NCBI RefSeq assembly: GCF_036924515.1
Contig: NZ_JAZHRR010000001.1
Location: 405,001-469,000 of the forward strand
Reading direction: 5' to 3'
Length of the DNA: 64,000 bases
Source: Bradyrhizobium sp. AZCC 1610
GTDB taxonomy: Bacteria > Pseudomonadota > Alphaproteobacteria > Rhizobiales > Xanthobacteraceae
The notes beneath the pieces were generated by a model. That model saw only the letters and a program-made list of their open reading frames with translations, was not told the origin of the DNA and ran no database searches. The position numbers and the translations under genes were made by a program. Below, piece by piece: positions 25,100-33,739 of the stretch (within the stretch, counting starts at the first letter, position 1; each line of letters begins with the position of its first letter).

Positions 25100-25354
25100 T
25101 CATGCGCATCGAAAGCGCCGCGCTCGGCGGGCATCATCAACTGCGCCGTTGATGAGGATGCGGAAAAGCCAGGGGCGGATCTGTCGAGGTTCATCGTCCG
25201 GCGAAAACGCCTTATAGGCCTTGAGGCAGGTATCCTGGACAAGATCCTGAGCCAACACCGCATCGCCCGTCATCCGCCGAGCTGTACGAAACAACGCATC
25301 GAGCTCTGGTCTTGCCAGCACCTCGAACCGTCGTCGCTTGCCCCCGTCGTGCAC
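25100..25354 (-). pseudogene. Truncated ECF sigma factor (region 2 only)
   Basis: From a GTG at 25354, preceded by GAAGGTGA, 84 codons encode region 2 of an ECF sigma factor: LDALFRTARRMTGDAVLAQD, LVQDTCLKAYKAFSPDDEPR, then PWLFRILINGAVDDARRARR. The frame stops immediately afterwards. Full-length members run to ~180-200 residues, with region 4 after a short linker, and no region 4 is found downstream in any frame. It is most simply a decayed gene, perhaps once regulating the neighbouring thiol or protease genes. Confidence 0.7.
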
Positions 25355-25864
25355 TCACCTTCGCCCCCTTTGCGGATCGCCGTTCGCCGCGCCTGAATTC
25401 TGAAGTTAAGACGACGACGCGGATAAATCCTCCGCTGACCTAGACTCACAAATTGGTGAAGGTAGAACCGAGGAATGACACCGACTATTTAGATGGCGCT
25501 GTGCTGTGCGCCGGGTGCTGCGGTCCAAAATTGATCGCAAAATTGCGTAGCGCACCTTCGGCCATACCGGCCCTGTATCGCTTTGCCGGAACCTAAAGCG
25601 CTTGGCGCATTCCCACCCGTTCCGCGAATGCGCCGATCCGCGATGTTTGTGCCTCGTTCAGGAACCTTTGTCCGGGCTTTGATTTGGCCCCGGAGGACGA
25701 AATGGCATCGGCCGATGGGGCTTGCATGCCGGTTCGTCGCAGGGCCGCGTGGCGTGCGCCTCGGCGGCAGGGATCGACGGCTGACCACCTGAAATTCAAT
25801 GCTCATCGGATGCTGGGGCGCCCGCGAGGCGGTTCCAGAATAGGCGATTTCCAGGAGACGCCTC
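25355..25864. other. Intergenic stretch upstream of the Do protease
   Basis: These 510 bp contain no convincing gene. Frames on both strands lack family features and ribosome-binding sites. I looked for general-stress EcfG-type (GGAAC-N16-18-CGTT) promoters; GGAAC occurs near 25588 and 25660 but without a correctly spaced -10. Confidence 0.45.
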
Positions 25865-27352
25865 ATGACCGAAACGCGTACCGCCAACAAGATGCGCCGC
25901 GTCACTCTCGCTGCCTCTATCCTTGCGATCGGAATTCTCGGAATCGGAGCGGCCGCGTGGCTGGCTGGATCGGGCGTCACGACGTGGAGAGAACTGCATT
26001 CCTGGTACAACCCCTCGGTTGGCTTTCAATCTGTCGCCCTGCCGGTGGGATTTGAAGATCTCGTGGACCGCGTCAAGCCGACTGTCGTGGGCGTGCGCGC
26101 GAAGGTAGAGCAAGACGCGGACGAACTACCTTCTGGCCGTGGCGGACCCTCGAATCGTTCCGATGTGCCGATGGGCGGCCCAAGCGCGTCGCAGCCCCGT
26201 TTCACCACCACTCAGGGGTCAGGTTTCTTCATATCATCGGACGGATACGCCGTGACGACCAGCCACCTCGTCAAGCGCAGTGAAAAAATTGAGATTACCA
26301 CCGATGACGGCAAGACTTACCCCGCGAGGTTGGCGGGCGCCGATCCGAAAACAGACCTCGCGCTGCTCAAAGTTGAGGGCGGAAACGAATTCCCGGTTGC
26401 CCGGCTCGGCGACAAGGCGCCCCGGATCGGCGAGTGGGTTGTTGTCGTCGGCAACCCCTTTGGACTCGGCGGAACGGTGACGGCTGGTATTGTCTCGGCC
26501 CGCGCGCGAGACCTTGGTCCCTACAACGACTTCATCCAGATCGATGCGCCGGTCAATCGGGGCAATTCCGGTGGACCGACCTTCGATGCCAGTGGCAAAG
26601 TCATTGGCATCAACAGTGCAATCGTTTCGCCGACAGGCGGCTCGGTCGGTGTCGGCTTTGCCATTCCAGCGGAAACCGTAAAGACGATCGCGGCCAGACT
26701 TAAAGACAAGGGTGCCGTCTCCCGCGGCTGGATCGGCGTCGAGGTTCAGCCTTTGAACTCCGAAATCGTCGAGGGTCTCGGTCTTAACAAACCGGCATAT
26801 GGCGTCCTGGTCGCCGAGATTCAACCTGACAGCCCGGCTGCGAAAGCCGGCATCGCGCCGGGCGACGTCATTACGTCTATTGCGGGCCAGCCGGCCAGCG
26901 ATGATCGCGAGTTGATCAAAAAGGTCAGCGATATGCTGCCCGGCAAATCGATCGAGATTGGCCTGATCCGTCAAAACGAGAAGAAAAATATCAACGTAAC
27001 CCTGGGCGAGCTTCCGGTTCCTGGCAATGAGGGCATCTTGAGTGCCGAAAAGCAAAAATCACCAGAGGCAGATGGAGATAAGCCAAGCATCGGACTGACT
27101 CTGATGCCTGCGGAAAACCTTGGACTCGGTGTCCGAGGTGTCATTGTCGCCGATCTTGATCCCGGGGGTGTGGCGGCTGAAAGCGGGCTTTCGACCGGGG
27201 ATGTTATTCTCGACGTAGGCGGCAACGCCGTGAAGACACCCGTCGACTTCTACAAGGCGCTGACCGATGTTCAAAGCAAGGGCAAGCGCATCGCATTGGC
27301 GCGGGTAAAGTCAAGCGAAGCAACCCGATTTGTGGCTATTCCCGTCGGTTGA
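25865..27352 (+). CDS. Do-family periplasmic serine protease (DegP/HtrA type)
   Basis: This 495-residue protein has an N-terminal membrane anchor or signal (LAASILAIGILGIGAAAWLA). The trypsin-like domain carries the triad H134 (VTTSHLV), D164 (KTDLALL) and S235 (NRGNSGGP). The usual TNxHV around the His is altered to TTSHL. Two PDZ domains follow, the first near residues 285-385 (GWIGVEVQPLNSEIVEGLGL starts it) and the second near 405-490 (SIGLTLMPAENLGLGVRGVI). It should degrade or refold damaged envelope proteins. CAGGAG lies before ATG 25865. The gene stands in a region of thiol-redox and stress-type paralogues, so it is likely an additional Do protease rather than the housekeeping copy. 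Confidence 0.94.
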   Translation: MTETRTANKMRRVTLAASILAIGILGIGAAAWLAGSGVTTWRELHSWYNPSVGFQSVALPVGFEDLVDRVKPTVVGVRAKVEQDADELPSGRGGPSNRSDVPMGGPSASQPRFTTTQGSGFFISSDGYAVTTSHLVKRSEKIEITTDDGKTYPARLAGADPKTDLALLKVEGGNEFPVARLGDKAPRIGEWVVVVGNPFGLGGTVTAGIVSARARDLGPYNDFIQIDAPVNRGNSGGPTFDASGKVIGINSAIVSPTGGSVGVGFAIPAETVKTIAARLKDKGAVSRGWIGVEVQPLNSEIVEGLGLNKPAYGVLVAEIQPDSPAAKAGIAPGDVITSIAGQPASDDRELIKKVSDMLPGKSIEIGLIRQNEKKNINVTLGELPVPGNEGILSAEKQKSPEADGDKPSIGLTLMPAENLGLGVRGVIVADLDPGGVAAESGLSTGDVILDVGGNAVKTPVDFYKALTDVQSKGKRIALARVKSSEATRFVAIPVG

Positions 27353-27783
27353 CGAAGCGAAGTCGCGGCGGGCACACGACGGCGAGTCGAGGGTGGGCCG
27401 TAGTGAAGGAGCAAGGGGCCGAGGATCCCCGCCTTCGCTGCGCTCGATGTTCGTTTGGCTTCGAGACTTTGGCGATGTCGGATTTGGACACGCGCCGGCA
27501 CCGATGATGGTTCATGATGGCCGCGCTCTTTTCAAATGAGTTTCGAGCCAGCGGCTCGCCAGGTCTACGACCTTGCGGAGCAGCCAGATAACCGCCTGGC
27601 CGGGCAGGTTCGATCATCGCGACCTCCCGTCCAACCAAGGTTTGCCTCATCAAAGGATCAGATCGTGACATCGATGGTTATTCCCTTGGCTGTATCGGCA
27701 ACGCGATGCCACGGGGCGGCGTTCCAACCAGGAACTTGTCCGCCAGCATTCGTTGCGGAATACCTTGCCGAGGCGGTACGCAA
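27353..27783. other. Intergenic stretch without a supported gene
   Basis: This 431-bp spacer lies between the protease gene and the small membrane protein. Several short frames overlap it, but none shows a domain, a signal sequence or a good ribosome-binding site. Confidence 0.45.
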
Positions 27784-27963
27784 ATGTCTGAAAAGCAAGA
27801 TTCGACACGTCGACATTCCGGTGGTCTCCGAGCCTATCCCGGCGAGAAGGCGCGGCAGGGCGAGATCATCCTGCGCAGGCCGTGGATGCGTGTGGTTTTC
27901 ATAGCCGGCCTTGTGGGCTGCGTTCTTCTGGCCCTGGGCATTCGCATCGCTGCGGGGCTGTGA
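27784..27963 (+). CDS. Small single-pass membrane protein (59 aa)
   Basis: The product begins MSEKQDSTRRHSGGLRAYPG and has one transmembrane helix near residues 37-57 (VVFIAGLVGCVLLALGIRIA), giving a cytoplasmic basic N-terminus and a short external tail. The motif HSGGLRAYPGEKARQGEIIL looks conserved: I recall similar short alphaproteobacterial proteins with no known function. Its TGA shares one base with the ATG of the PRPP synthetase gene (TGATG), so translation is coupled. Confidence 0.72.
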   Translation: MSEKQDSTRRHSGGLRAYPGEKARQGEIILRRPWMRVVFIAGLVGCVLLALGIRIAAGL

Positions 27964-28916
27964 TGGCGACCCCGGTCATCTTCGCCCTCGAGGCCAGCCG
28001 CGCCGAAGGCGAAGGCATCGCCCGCTGCCTGGGCGTTGGCCTGGCCGAGCATGAAGAGAAGCGCTTCGACGATGGCGAATGCAAGCTGGGGCCGCTGGCG
28101 GACATCCGCGGCCGGGATGCGTTCGTCGTCCAGTCGCTATATGACGGGCCGTCGCGCAGCGTGCACGACAAGCTCTGCGATGTGCTGATTTTCGTGGGCG
28201 CCCTGAAGGATTCGGGCGCGGTGCGCGTGATCTTGATCGCGCCCTATCTTTGTTACGCGCGGCAGGACCGGCGCGCAAAACCCGGAGAACCGCTGTCGCT
28301 GCGGTATGTTGCGCAACTGCTCGAAGCAGCCGGCGTCGATGCGATCGTGGCGGTGGACGTGCACGATGTCGCCGCTTTCGAGAATGCGTTTCGGATACCG
28401 GCAGTGAACGTCGAATGTGGCCTGCTGTTCGCCGCGCATTTCGGCAAAGCGCTTGCCGACCAGGACATCGAGGTCATTTCGCCCGATATCGGCGGAGTGA
28501 AACGCGCCGAGCGCTTCCGCGATGCCCTCAGCACAACGATGAATGAAGACCTCGAATTGGGCGCGCTAGGCAAACGGCGACTGGATCACATTGTCAGCGA
28601 CGAGGAAATCCCGGGCGGCGTCCGTGAACGAACGGTGGTTATCTTCGACGATATGATCGCTACCGGCTCCACCATGATGCGGGCCGTGAAGGCCTGCCGC
28701 AGCGGCGGAGCCGCCTATGTTATCCTCGCGGCGACGCATGGCTTGTTCCTTGAAGGCGCGCAGGAGCTCGTTGCGAGCAGCCTAGTGGACCGGATCATTA
28801 TCACGGACACCATACCGCCCTTCCGTCTCGCCCCCCGCCTGGCTGCGGAGAAAGTCACGATCCTGCCCGCAAGCCAGCCGATCGCGGATGGAATTCGCAA
28901 TATTGCCGCCGTCTAA
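27963..28916 (+). CDS. Ribose-phosphate pyrophosphokinase family protein (secondary PRPP synthetase)
   Basis: This 317-residue protein resembles PRPP synthetases, which transfer pyrophosphate from ATP to ribose 5-phosphate. It has the ATP-loop region LIAPYLCYARQDRRAKPGEP and the PRPP-binding motif VVIFDDMIATGSTMMRA near residues 222-238. It is more divergent than the housekeeping PrsA: the N-terminus EASRAEGEGIARCLGVGLAE replaces the highly conserved standard opening. It may be a paralogue with altered regulation or a related phosphoribosyltransferase-type enzyme. The start ATG overlaps the stop of the small membrane protein gene. The 3' end overlaps the CapA-like gene tail-to-tail by 4 bp. 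Confidence 0.87.
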   Translation: MATPVIFALEASRAEGEGIARCLGVGLAEHEEKRFDDGECKLGPLADIRGRDAFVVQSLYDGPSRSVHDKLCDVLIFVGALKDSGAVRVILIAPYLCYARQDRRAKPGEPLSLRYVAQLLEAAGVDAIVAVDVHDVAAFENAFRIPAVNVECGLLFAAHFGKALADQDIEVISPDIGGVKRAERFRDALSTTMNEDLELGALGKRRLDHIVSDEEIPGGVRERTVVIFDDMIATGSTMMRAVKACRSGGAAYVILAATHGLFLEGAQELVASSLVDRIIITDTIPPFRLAPRLAAEKVTILPASQPIADGIRNIAAV

Positions 28917-30082
28917 GTGTCTTGCCAGACGAGCGACAGCGAATTGTCCGGGTTGAGGACGACATGGTTGCCGAAGGTTGCGCTTTCTCGCTCCAGTCGT
29001 TGCTGAAGCCATTGGGCATCACCGGGCGCGGCGTGATTCAGCCGGAACCTGCGCATCTGAAACGGAACCATCCTCAGCGTCGAAAGCTCACCGGTTTTCC
29101 GAAATTCGGGGAGATACATCATGGAAAGATCACCCCGGAATCGCTCGTAGCCGCTGATGCCCTCGTAGTCGGTGATGAAATCGCCGCAGCCATAGAGGAT
29201 CAACCGGCCGCGGTAGACTTCGATCGCCTTGGCATGATGCGACGAATGGCCGTGAACAACATGAAATCCTGCGACGTCAATCAGGTCGTGCGCAAAGGCG
29301 CGTTGAGCAGGCGGAACGCTGTAGCCCCAATTGCCGCCCCAGTGGATCGAAGCGACGCAAACGTCACCCTCGCGCACGAACATCTCCACCTGCTTCGCAA
29401 TGCGCCCAACTGCGTCTTCGCCGGCTTCTGCGACGAAATTGACTCCAGGCCCTGATCTGGCCGCCCAGGCCGGCGGAATGCCGCTGCTTTCGAAACCGAA
29501 GGCGAAGACCAGAATGCGCCGTCCGTCCGGAAGCGCGATCCGTCCCGGCGCGGCAGCTTCGTGAAAATTGCGGCCCGCACCGGCGCGTAGAACATGCGCG
29601 GCATCCAGAACATCGAGTGTCTCTTCGAGACCCTTTTCGCCCCAGTCCAGAACATGATTGTTGGCCAGCACGCAGCAGTCGATCTTCGCCGTGGTGAGTA
29701 TTTCGGCGTTGCGCGGATTCATCCGATAATTGATGCCCTTTGCCGCAGCATCGTTGCTGGTTGTGATGGCGGTCTCCAGGTTGATGATTCGTGCGGCGGG
29801 CGCTGCGTGCTTCAGTTCAGCGAGGCAATCGCCCCAGACATACTCATATCCGGCGGGTTGTGGGATCGCGCCGTTTGCGCATTCGGCAAGCTCGATATAC
29901 GTCTGAGCCGACTTCACATGCCTCTCATGGAGCGCGGGGTCGCCCGGGTGAGGCAGGACTTGATCGATCCCGCGGCCCGTCATGACGTCGCCGCACAGGA
30001 ACAGGCGCAAGTTGTCCGGCGGCGATTGGTCGGAACGGCCTTCACCGCGCGGCGCGGCTGAAAGGAATAACTCTCGTGTCAT
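28913..30082 (-). CDS. CapA-family metallophosphatase-like protein
   Basis: This ~389-residue protein matches the CapA/PgsA (poly-gamma-glutamate synthesis) family, a branch of the calcineurin-like fold. Visible blocks are LFLCGDVMTGRGIDQ, ARIINLETAIT, VLANNHVLDWGEKGLEETLD, SIHWGGNWGY and VHGHSSHHAKAIEVYRG, which hold the expected metal ligands. No signal peptide is seen with the ATG at 30082. Many alphaproteobacterial members occur without other capsule genes, so a role in polyglutamate synthesis should not be assumed. The alternative start further upstream (30262) gives an arginine-rich, non-homologous extension and is rejected. Confidence 0.87.
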   Translation of the reverse strand: MTRELFLSAAPRGEGRSDQSPPDNLRLFLCGDVMTGRGIDQVLPHPGDPALHERHVKSAQTYIELAECANGAIPQPAGYEYVWGDCLAELKHAAPAARIINLETAITTSNDAAAKGINYRMNPRNAEILTTAKIDCCVLANNHVLDWGEKGLEETLDVLDAAHVLRAGAGRNFHEAAAPGRIALPDGRRILVFAFGFESSGIPPAWAARSGPGVNFVAEAGEDAVGRIAKQVEMFVREGDVCVASIHWGGNWGYSVPPAQRAFAHDLIDVAGFHVVHGHSSHHAKAIEVYRGRLILYGCGDFITDYEGISGYERFRGDLSMMYLPEFRKTGELSTLRMVPFQMRRFRLNHAAPGDAQWLQQRLERESATFGNHVVLNPDNSLSLVWQDT

Positions 30083-30432
30083 CAGGCCATGCTGGGCGGC
30101 AGGAAGCCGCCAGCGTCTCCAGTTCCAGATTGAGAAAACGCCTCCCGCTGCAACTATGCGCGGGGTTTGTGAGTTCCGTGAACCAGCCCCGCGGGCGGCT
30201 GAATGGATGGCGTGTAACCGGAACGGGGTCAGGCCATCAAAGAGCGGACGATCGGCGTGCACAATCGACGCAACTCACGTGCTGGTTAGACGTTGCTTCG
30301 TATCACCGCTTCGCGGGCCGGCCCCCGCGAGCGATCTGTCGCTTCAAAGCGTCAGGAGAGAACAGTGCAAGTTTGCGAACTCATGCCAAGCGGCAAGCTT
30401 GTTCATTCGAACCGGTCTAGGAGAGTCTGGAG
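30083..30432. other. Divergent intergenic region, CapA-like / PEBP-like
   Basis: These 350 bp separate the divergent CapA-like and YbhB-like genes and must hold both promoters. I see no gene and no clear regulatory palindrome. Confidence 0.45.
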
Positions 30433-30897
30433 ATGACGTTTAGCCTGAAAAGCCCCGCATTCGGCGATGGCGGGCTGATCCCGCAGAAGTTCACAGCCGA
30501 CGGCGAAAACCTCTCGCCGCCGCTCGAATGGTCGGACCCGCCCGCAGGCACCAAAAGCTTCGCCTTGATTGTCGAGGATCCCGATGCGCCATCCGGCACG
30601 TTCCGGCATTGGGGCCTCTACAACATCATGGGCGAGCGGACACTGCTGCCGGAGGGAATCGGTCATGGCCCAAAAACCGAAAAGCTTGGCAAAGGCGTGA
30701 ACGACTTCGGAGAGTCGCGCTACGTCGGACCTGCCCCGCCAAAGGGACACGGAACCCATCACTATCACTTCAAGCTCGCGGCTCTGGATGTCGAACAGCT
30801 TTCTCGTGCGCCAAGCATGCCGGTAGCCGACCTTTGGAAGGCCGCCGAAAAGCACATGCTTGGCCAAACCGAACTCGTTGGCACGTACCAGCGGTGA
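30433..30897 (+). CDS. YbhB/YbcL family (PEBP, Raf-kinase-inhibitor-like) protein
   Basis: This 154-residue protein has the phosphatidylethanolamine-binding-protein fold. It shows IPQKFTADGENLSPPLEWSD, SFALIVEDPDAPSGTFRHWG and YVGPAPPKGHGTHHYHFKLA, the three blocks that form the anion-binding pocket (DPDAP, the His of FRHW, and GPxPPxGxHxYxF). Bacterial members are cytoplasmic; their ligand is generally unknown. AGGAGAGT lies upstream of the ATG. Confidence 0.92.
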   Translation: MTFSLKSPAFGDGGLIPQKFTADGENLSPPLEWSDPPAGTKSFALIVEDPDAPSGTFRHWGLYNIMGERTLLPEGIGHGPKTEKLGKGVNDFGESRYVGPAPPKGHGTHHYHFKLAALDVEQLSRAPSMPVADLWKAAEKHMLGQTELVGTYQR

Positions 30898-30952
30898 CCC
30901 CGATTATCGACGGCCTGGAGTCGTGCGCGCATGCCGGAATGGCGCCGAGGGG

Positions 30953-31453
30953 TTAGCGCCATTCCACCTTGCCGACCTTGTAGGCCCGGGCGCCGCCGGG
31001 TGTCATGACTTCAACGGTCGCGTTTTTGGTTTTGCCGATGAGCGCGCGGGCAAGCGGCGAAAAGATCGAAATCTTGCGCATCTTTGCATCCGCCTCGGGC
31101 TCGCCGACGATCTGCCATACCTGTTTCTCTTTGGTGTCCTCGTCGATCACGGTCACGGTGGCCCCGAATTTGATCGTGTCGCCGGAGAGCTTCGATACGT
31201 CGATCACTTCGGCACGCGCGAGCTTGCCCTGAAGTTCCGCGATACGGTTCTCATTGACCTCCTGCTCGGACTTGGCGGCTTGATACTCCGCATTCTCGAG
31301 CAGGTTGGGGTCATCCGCCATGGCGTCCTTGATGCGTTCGGCGACACGCGGGCGATCGAGCTGGATGCGGCGCTTCAGTTCGTTTTGCAGGGCTGCGTAA
31401 CCCTCGGCTGTCGTGGGCAGTTTCTGAAATGGCGCTTCAATATTCTGGTTCAT
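30953..31453 (-). CDS. GreA-family transcript cleavage factor paralogue with altered tip residue
   Basis: The 166-residue protein has the full GreA layout: an N-terminal coiled-coil hairpin (residues ~12-85) and a C-terminal FKBP-like domain ([20 protein letters not shown] and [20 protein letters not shown]). In E. coli GreA the hairpin tip reads GDLKENAEY, with Asp41 and Glu44 coordinating the RNA polymerase active-site metal. Here the tip reads PNLLENAEY, so the Asp position is Asn50 while Glu53 is kept. It is probably a second GreA-like factor with reduced or altered cleavage activity, not the housekeeping greA. Confidence 0.9.
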   Translation of the reverse strand: MNQNIEAPFQKLPTTAEGYAALQNELKRRIQLDRPRVAERIKDAMADDPNLLENAEYQAAKSEQEVNENRIAELQGKLARAEVIDVSKLSGDTIKFGATVTVIDEDTKEKQVWQIVGEPEADAKMRKISIFSPLARALIGKTKNATVEVMTPGGARAYKVGKVEWR

Positions 31454-31657
31454 TTGCTGTGCCTAAATCCGATGTGCGGCTTACATTCGGACGTTGCCCC
31501 GCGAAGCTCTGCCGCAGGGAACTTCGGGTACAAAGGGAACCGTATCGACCAGCACCCCGCTTTGCCCAACCGCCGCAGGGGTGCCATGTTTCGCGTTCGC
31601 AGGCTGTTTGGATTGGAACTGCTGCACGCGTGAACGCGAACTCCCATCATGGGCTAA

Positions 31658-32116
31658 TCAGGGCCGGGTCACCAATTCCTTCGGGGAGGTGCGCGGTGGT
31701 GGTTTGGAAGAACTGCTGTTCTTATCCGCTTTACCGAACTGCGAGTTCGCCGGTAGCTGCAGGATAGTTGCCCGCTGCCCCTCTCTCAGCTTCGTCACGA
31801 GAACAACCCTGCCGTTGCCAAGCTCCAGTGCGTCATGATGCGCATGCGGTTGGCGGGTGTTGAGGTGTCGAAACCGGGCAAGTTGCCCGCCTTGCATGCC
31901 AAACCCGAAGTTCGGCAGAAACCTCGCGAAGGCGTGGACGGTTTCGATCTCGCGCTCGAAGACGAGTTCAGTGCCTGGGAGAACACAGACTGCCACTCCC
32001 GGCTCGCCCACCGCAGCGAAGCCACGCGTTTCGGTCCCGGGAAATCTGGTTGAAATTAGCCGGTCGCCCAGCTTGGCCGCCCGCGATCTGACAGCGTGAA
32101 GGCTATAGTCACACAT
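31658..32116 (-). CDS. Conserved hypothetical protein (MCDYSLHAV family)
   Basis: This 152-residue protein begins MCDYSLHAVRSRAAKLGDRL, followed by STRFPGTETRGFAAVGEPGV, AVCVLPGTELVFE, and a His-rich FRHLNTRQPHAHHDALELGN block, then VVLVTKLREGQRATILQLPA. I recall proteins with this opening and the PHxHHDALE segment as conserved alphaproteobacterial hypotheticals with no assigned role; the His cluster could bind a metal. The last ~30 residues (KNSSSSKPPPRTSPKELVTRP is part of it) are low complexity. An ATG with GGGAGAAT upstream is well placed. Confidence 0.8.
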   Translation of the reverse strand: MCDYSLHAVRSRAAKLGDRLISTRFPGTETRGFAAVGEPGVAVCVLPGTELVFEREIETVHAFARFLPNFGFGMQGGQLARFRHLNTRQPHAHHDALELGNGRVVLVTKLREGQRATILQLPANSQFGKADKNSSSSKPPPRTSPKELVTRP

Positions 32117-32735
32117 TGAGTATTCTCCCTGGACGAGAATGAACGTCTCCCGCGAAAAATAGTTTCACGGGCAATCCAGCGATCATCCTCGCGCAAGGCG
32201 CAGCCAGCCCTCTCATCGACCGGGCCGATCGCATGGTGGGCTTACCCATCGCAACTTTAATTGCCTGGCTTGCCGCTACCGATCATGACGCGCTCCAGAT
32301 CGATCCGACGATCGCTGCCGACATTGCGCATCTTGCCGTTCGGACGGTGCCCTCGATGCATCCGTCACGCCGCCGGCGTGACGTCGCTGCCGGCGGATTA
32401 TCTGCTCTTCACCTGATCGCGCGGGCGCGCCGCTTTAGGCCCGTTCGGGGCCGACGGTGACCACCATGACGCTGTCGACCTTAACCAGGAACATCATGGT
32501 GGGTTGCCGGCTGGAACGCGTTTTCGAGAAATCCTAAAATTTTTGCGAAACAGCAGGGCGGGTTTGTGCGTTGCATCCCTGCACGTCCTCACGTGGCGGC
32601 TTCCTGCGGCGTCCAAATTGCAATCTTCCGAATTGTTCCCGGCCACGCTTGTTGCGCCGTCGTTGCATTCGAAATAGCTTCGATTGCGAACCAAAAGCGG
32701 GGCAGGGCAGAAGAAATGACGTACGAGGTCCCTCT
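32117..32735. other. Intergenic stretch between the stress-type island and the polysaccharide locus
   Basis: These ~620 bp separate the conserved hypothetical from the first methyltransferase. A 75-codon plus-strand frame at 32233 has no family features. The spacer marks the change from island-like genes to exopolysaccharide genes. Confidence 0.4.
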
Positions 32736-33716
32736 TTGCAGCTTTCTGCCGTCGATCGCTCGGTAGCGAATACGGAACCCGCGCACTGGAAAAAGCGTCT
32801 TCGCTGCCCTCGCTGTTCGTCGGCGCTGCGAAGCGTGTGGTCACAGCCGTCCTGCTCGAACCGTGCCTGCGATTACAGCAAGGCTGGGTTTCCCATGATC
32901 GGCGCGCAACCGGTGCTGATCGATTTTGCGGCCAGCATTTTTGAGCGCCGAATGTACGATGCCGAGAACGGCTCGGTGCTGCAGCGGGATGTCAGCCGCC
33001 GTTCCATGGGGTCGCGGCTGCATCGTTTTACCTTCGGGGGCAATCCCGTTGCGGTCTCCAACAGCATGAAGTTCATCGATCTGTTGAAGCGGGAATCGAG
33101 ACGGCCGGTTGTGCTCGTGGTCGGCGGCGGCACGATCGGTTCGGGCGCGGAGGAACTCTACCGGGATGATTCCATCGAACTCGTCGGCACCGATGTCTAC
33201 GCCTCGCCGCACACCGTGCTGGTGGCCGACGCCCACAGACTGCCGTTCGAAGATGGCGTGTTCGACGGCGTCTGGGTGCAGGCGGTGCTGGAACATGTGC
33301 TGGAACCCGCAACCGTCGTTGCCGAGCTGCATCGCGTGCTCCGGCTGGAGGGCCTGGTCTACGCAGAGACGCCGTTCATGCAGCAGGTGCATGAACGGGC
33401 CTACGACTTCTCGCGCTTCACGCAGAGCGGTCACCGCTGGCTGTTCAGGCGATTCTCCGAAATCAGCGCCGGGCCGGTCGGCGGCGCCGGCGTCGCGCTG
33501 GCATGGTCGATCCGCTATTTCTCGCGTGCGCTCGGCGCGGGCAACAAACTGTCGCGCCTGATCGTGCTGCCATTCTTCTGGATCAGGTATCTCGATGCAT
33601 TCGGTCGCGGCCGGGCCGCGGCAGACGCCGCCAGCGGCTTCTTCTTTCTCGGCCGCAGGGCCGAGCAGGCGATGGATCCGCACGCCATGCCGGAATACTA
33701 CAATCGGCAAAAGTGA
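32736..33716 (+). CDS. SAM-dependent methyltransferase with N-terminal zinc-ribbon-like segment
   Basis: The C-terminal ~250 residues form a Methyltransf_11-type domain: VVLVVGGGTIGSGAEELY (motif I), IELVGTDVYAS (acidic motif II), DAHRLPFEDGVFDGVWVQAV and HRVLRLEGLVYAETPF. Near the N-terminus LRCPRCSSALRS and ASCSNRACDYS-like cysteines suggest a Trm112-like zinc ribbon. The start is uncertain: the frame is open from an ATG at 32571, but the first 55 codons are arginine-rich and look non-coding, while a TTG at 32736 has GAGG 7 nt upstream. It opens the polysaccharide locus and could methylate a sugar or lipid intermediate. Confidence 0.82.
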   Translation: MQLSAVDRSVANTEPAHWKKRLRCPRCSSALRSVWSQPSCSNRACDYSKAGFPMIGAQPVLIDFAASIFERRMYDAENGSVLQRDVSRRSMGSRLHRFTFGGNPVAVSNSMKFIDLLKRESRRPVVLVVGGGTIGSGAEELYRDDSIELVGTDVYASPHTVLVADAHRLPFEDGVFDGVWVQAVLEHVLEPATVVAELHRVLRLEGLVYAETPFMQQVHERAYDFSRFTQSGHRWLFRRFSEISAGPVGGAGVALAWSIRYFSRALGAGNKLSRLIVLPFFWIRYLDAFGRGRAAADAASGFFFLGRRAEQAMDPHAMPEYYNRQK

Positions 33717-33739
33717 GGTTTCGACAGGCGCGCGCTACT

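Noticed and set aside
25580..25680. Possible EcfG-type stress promoters (GGAAC) upstream of the Do protease
   Set aside because: No CGTT-like -10 at the required 16-18 nt spacing.
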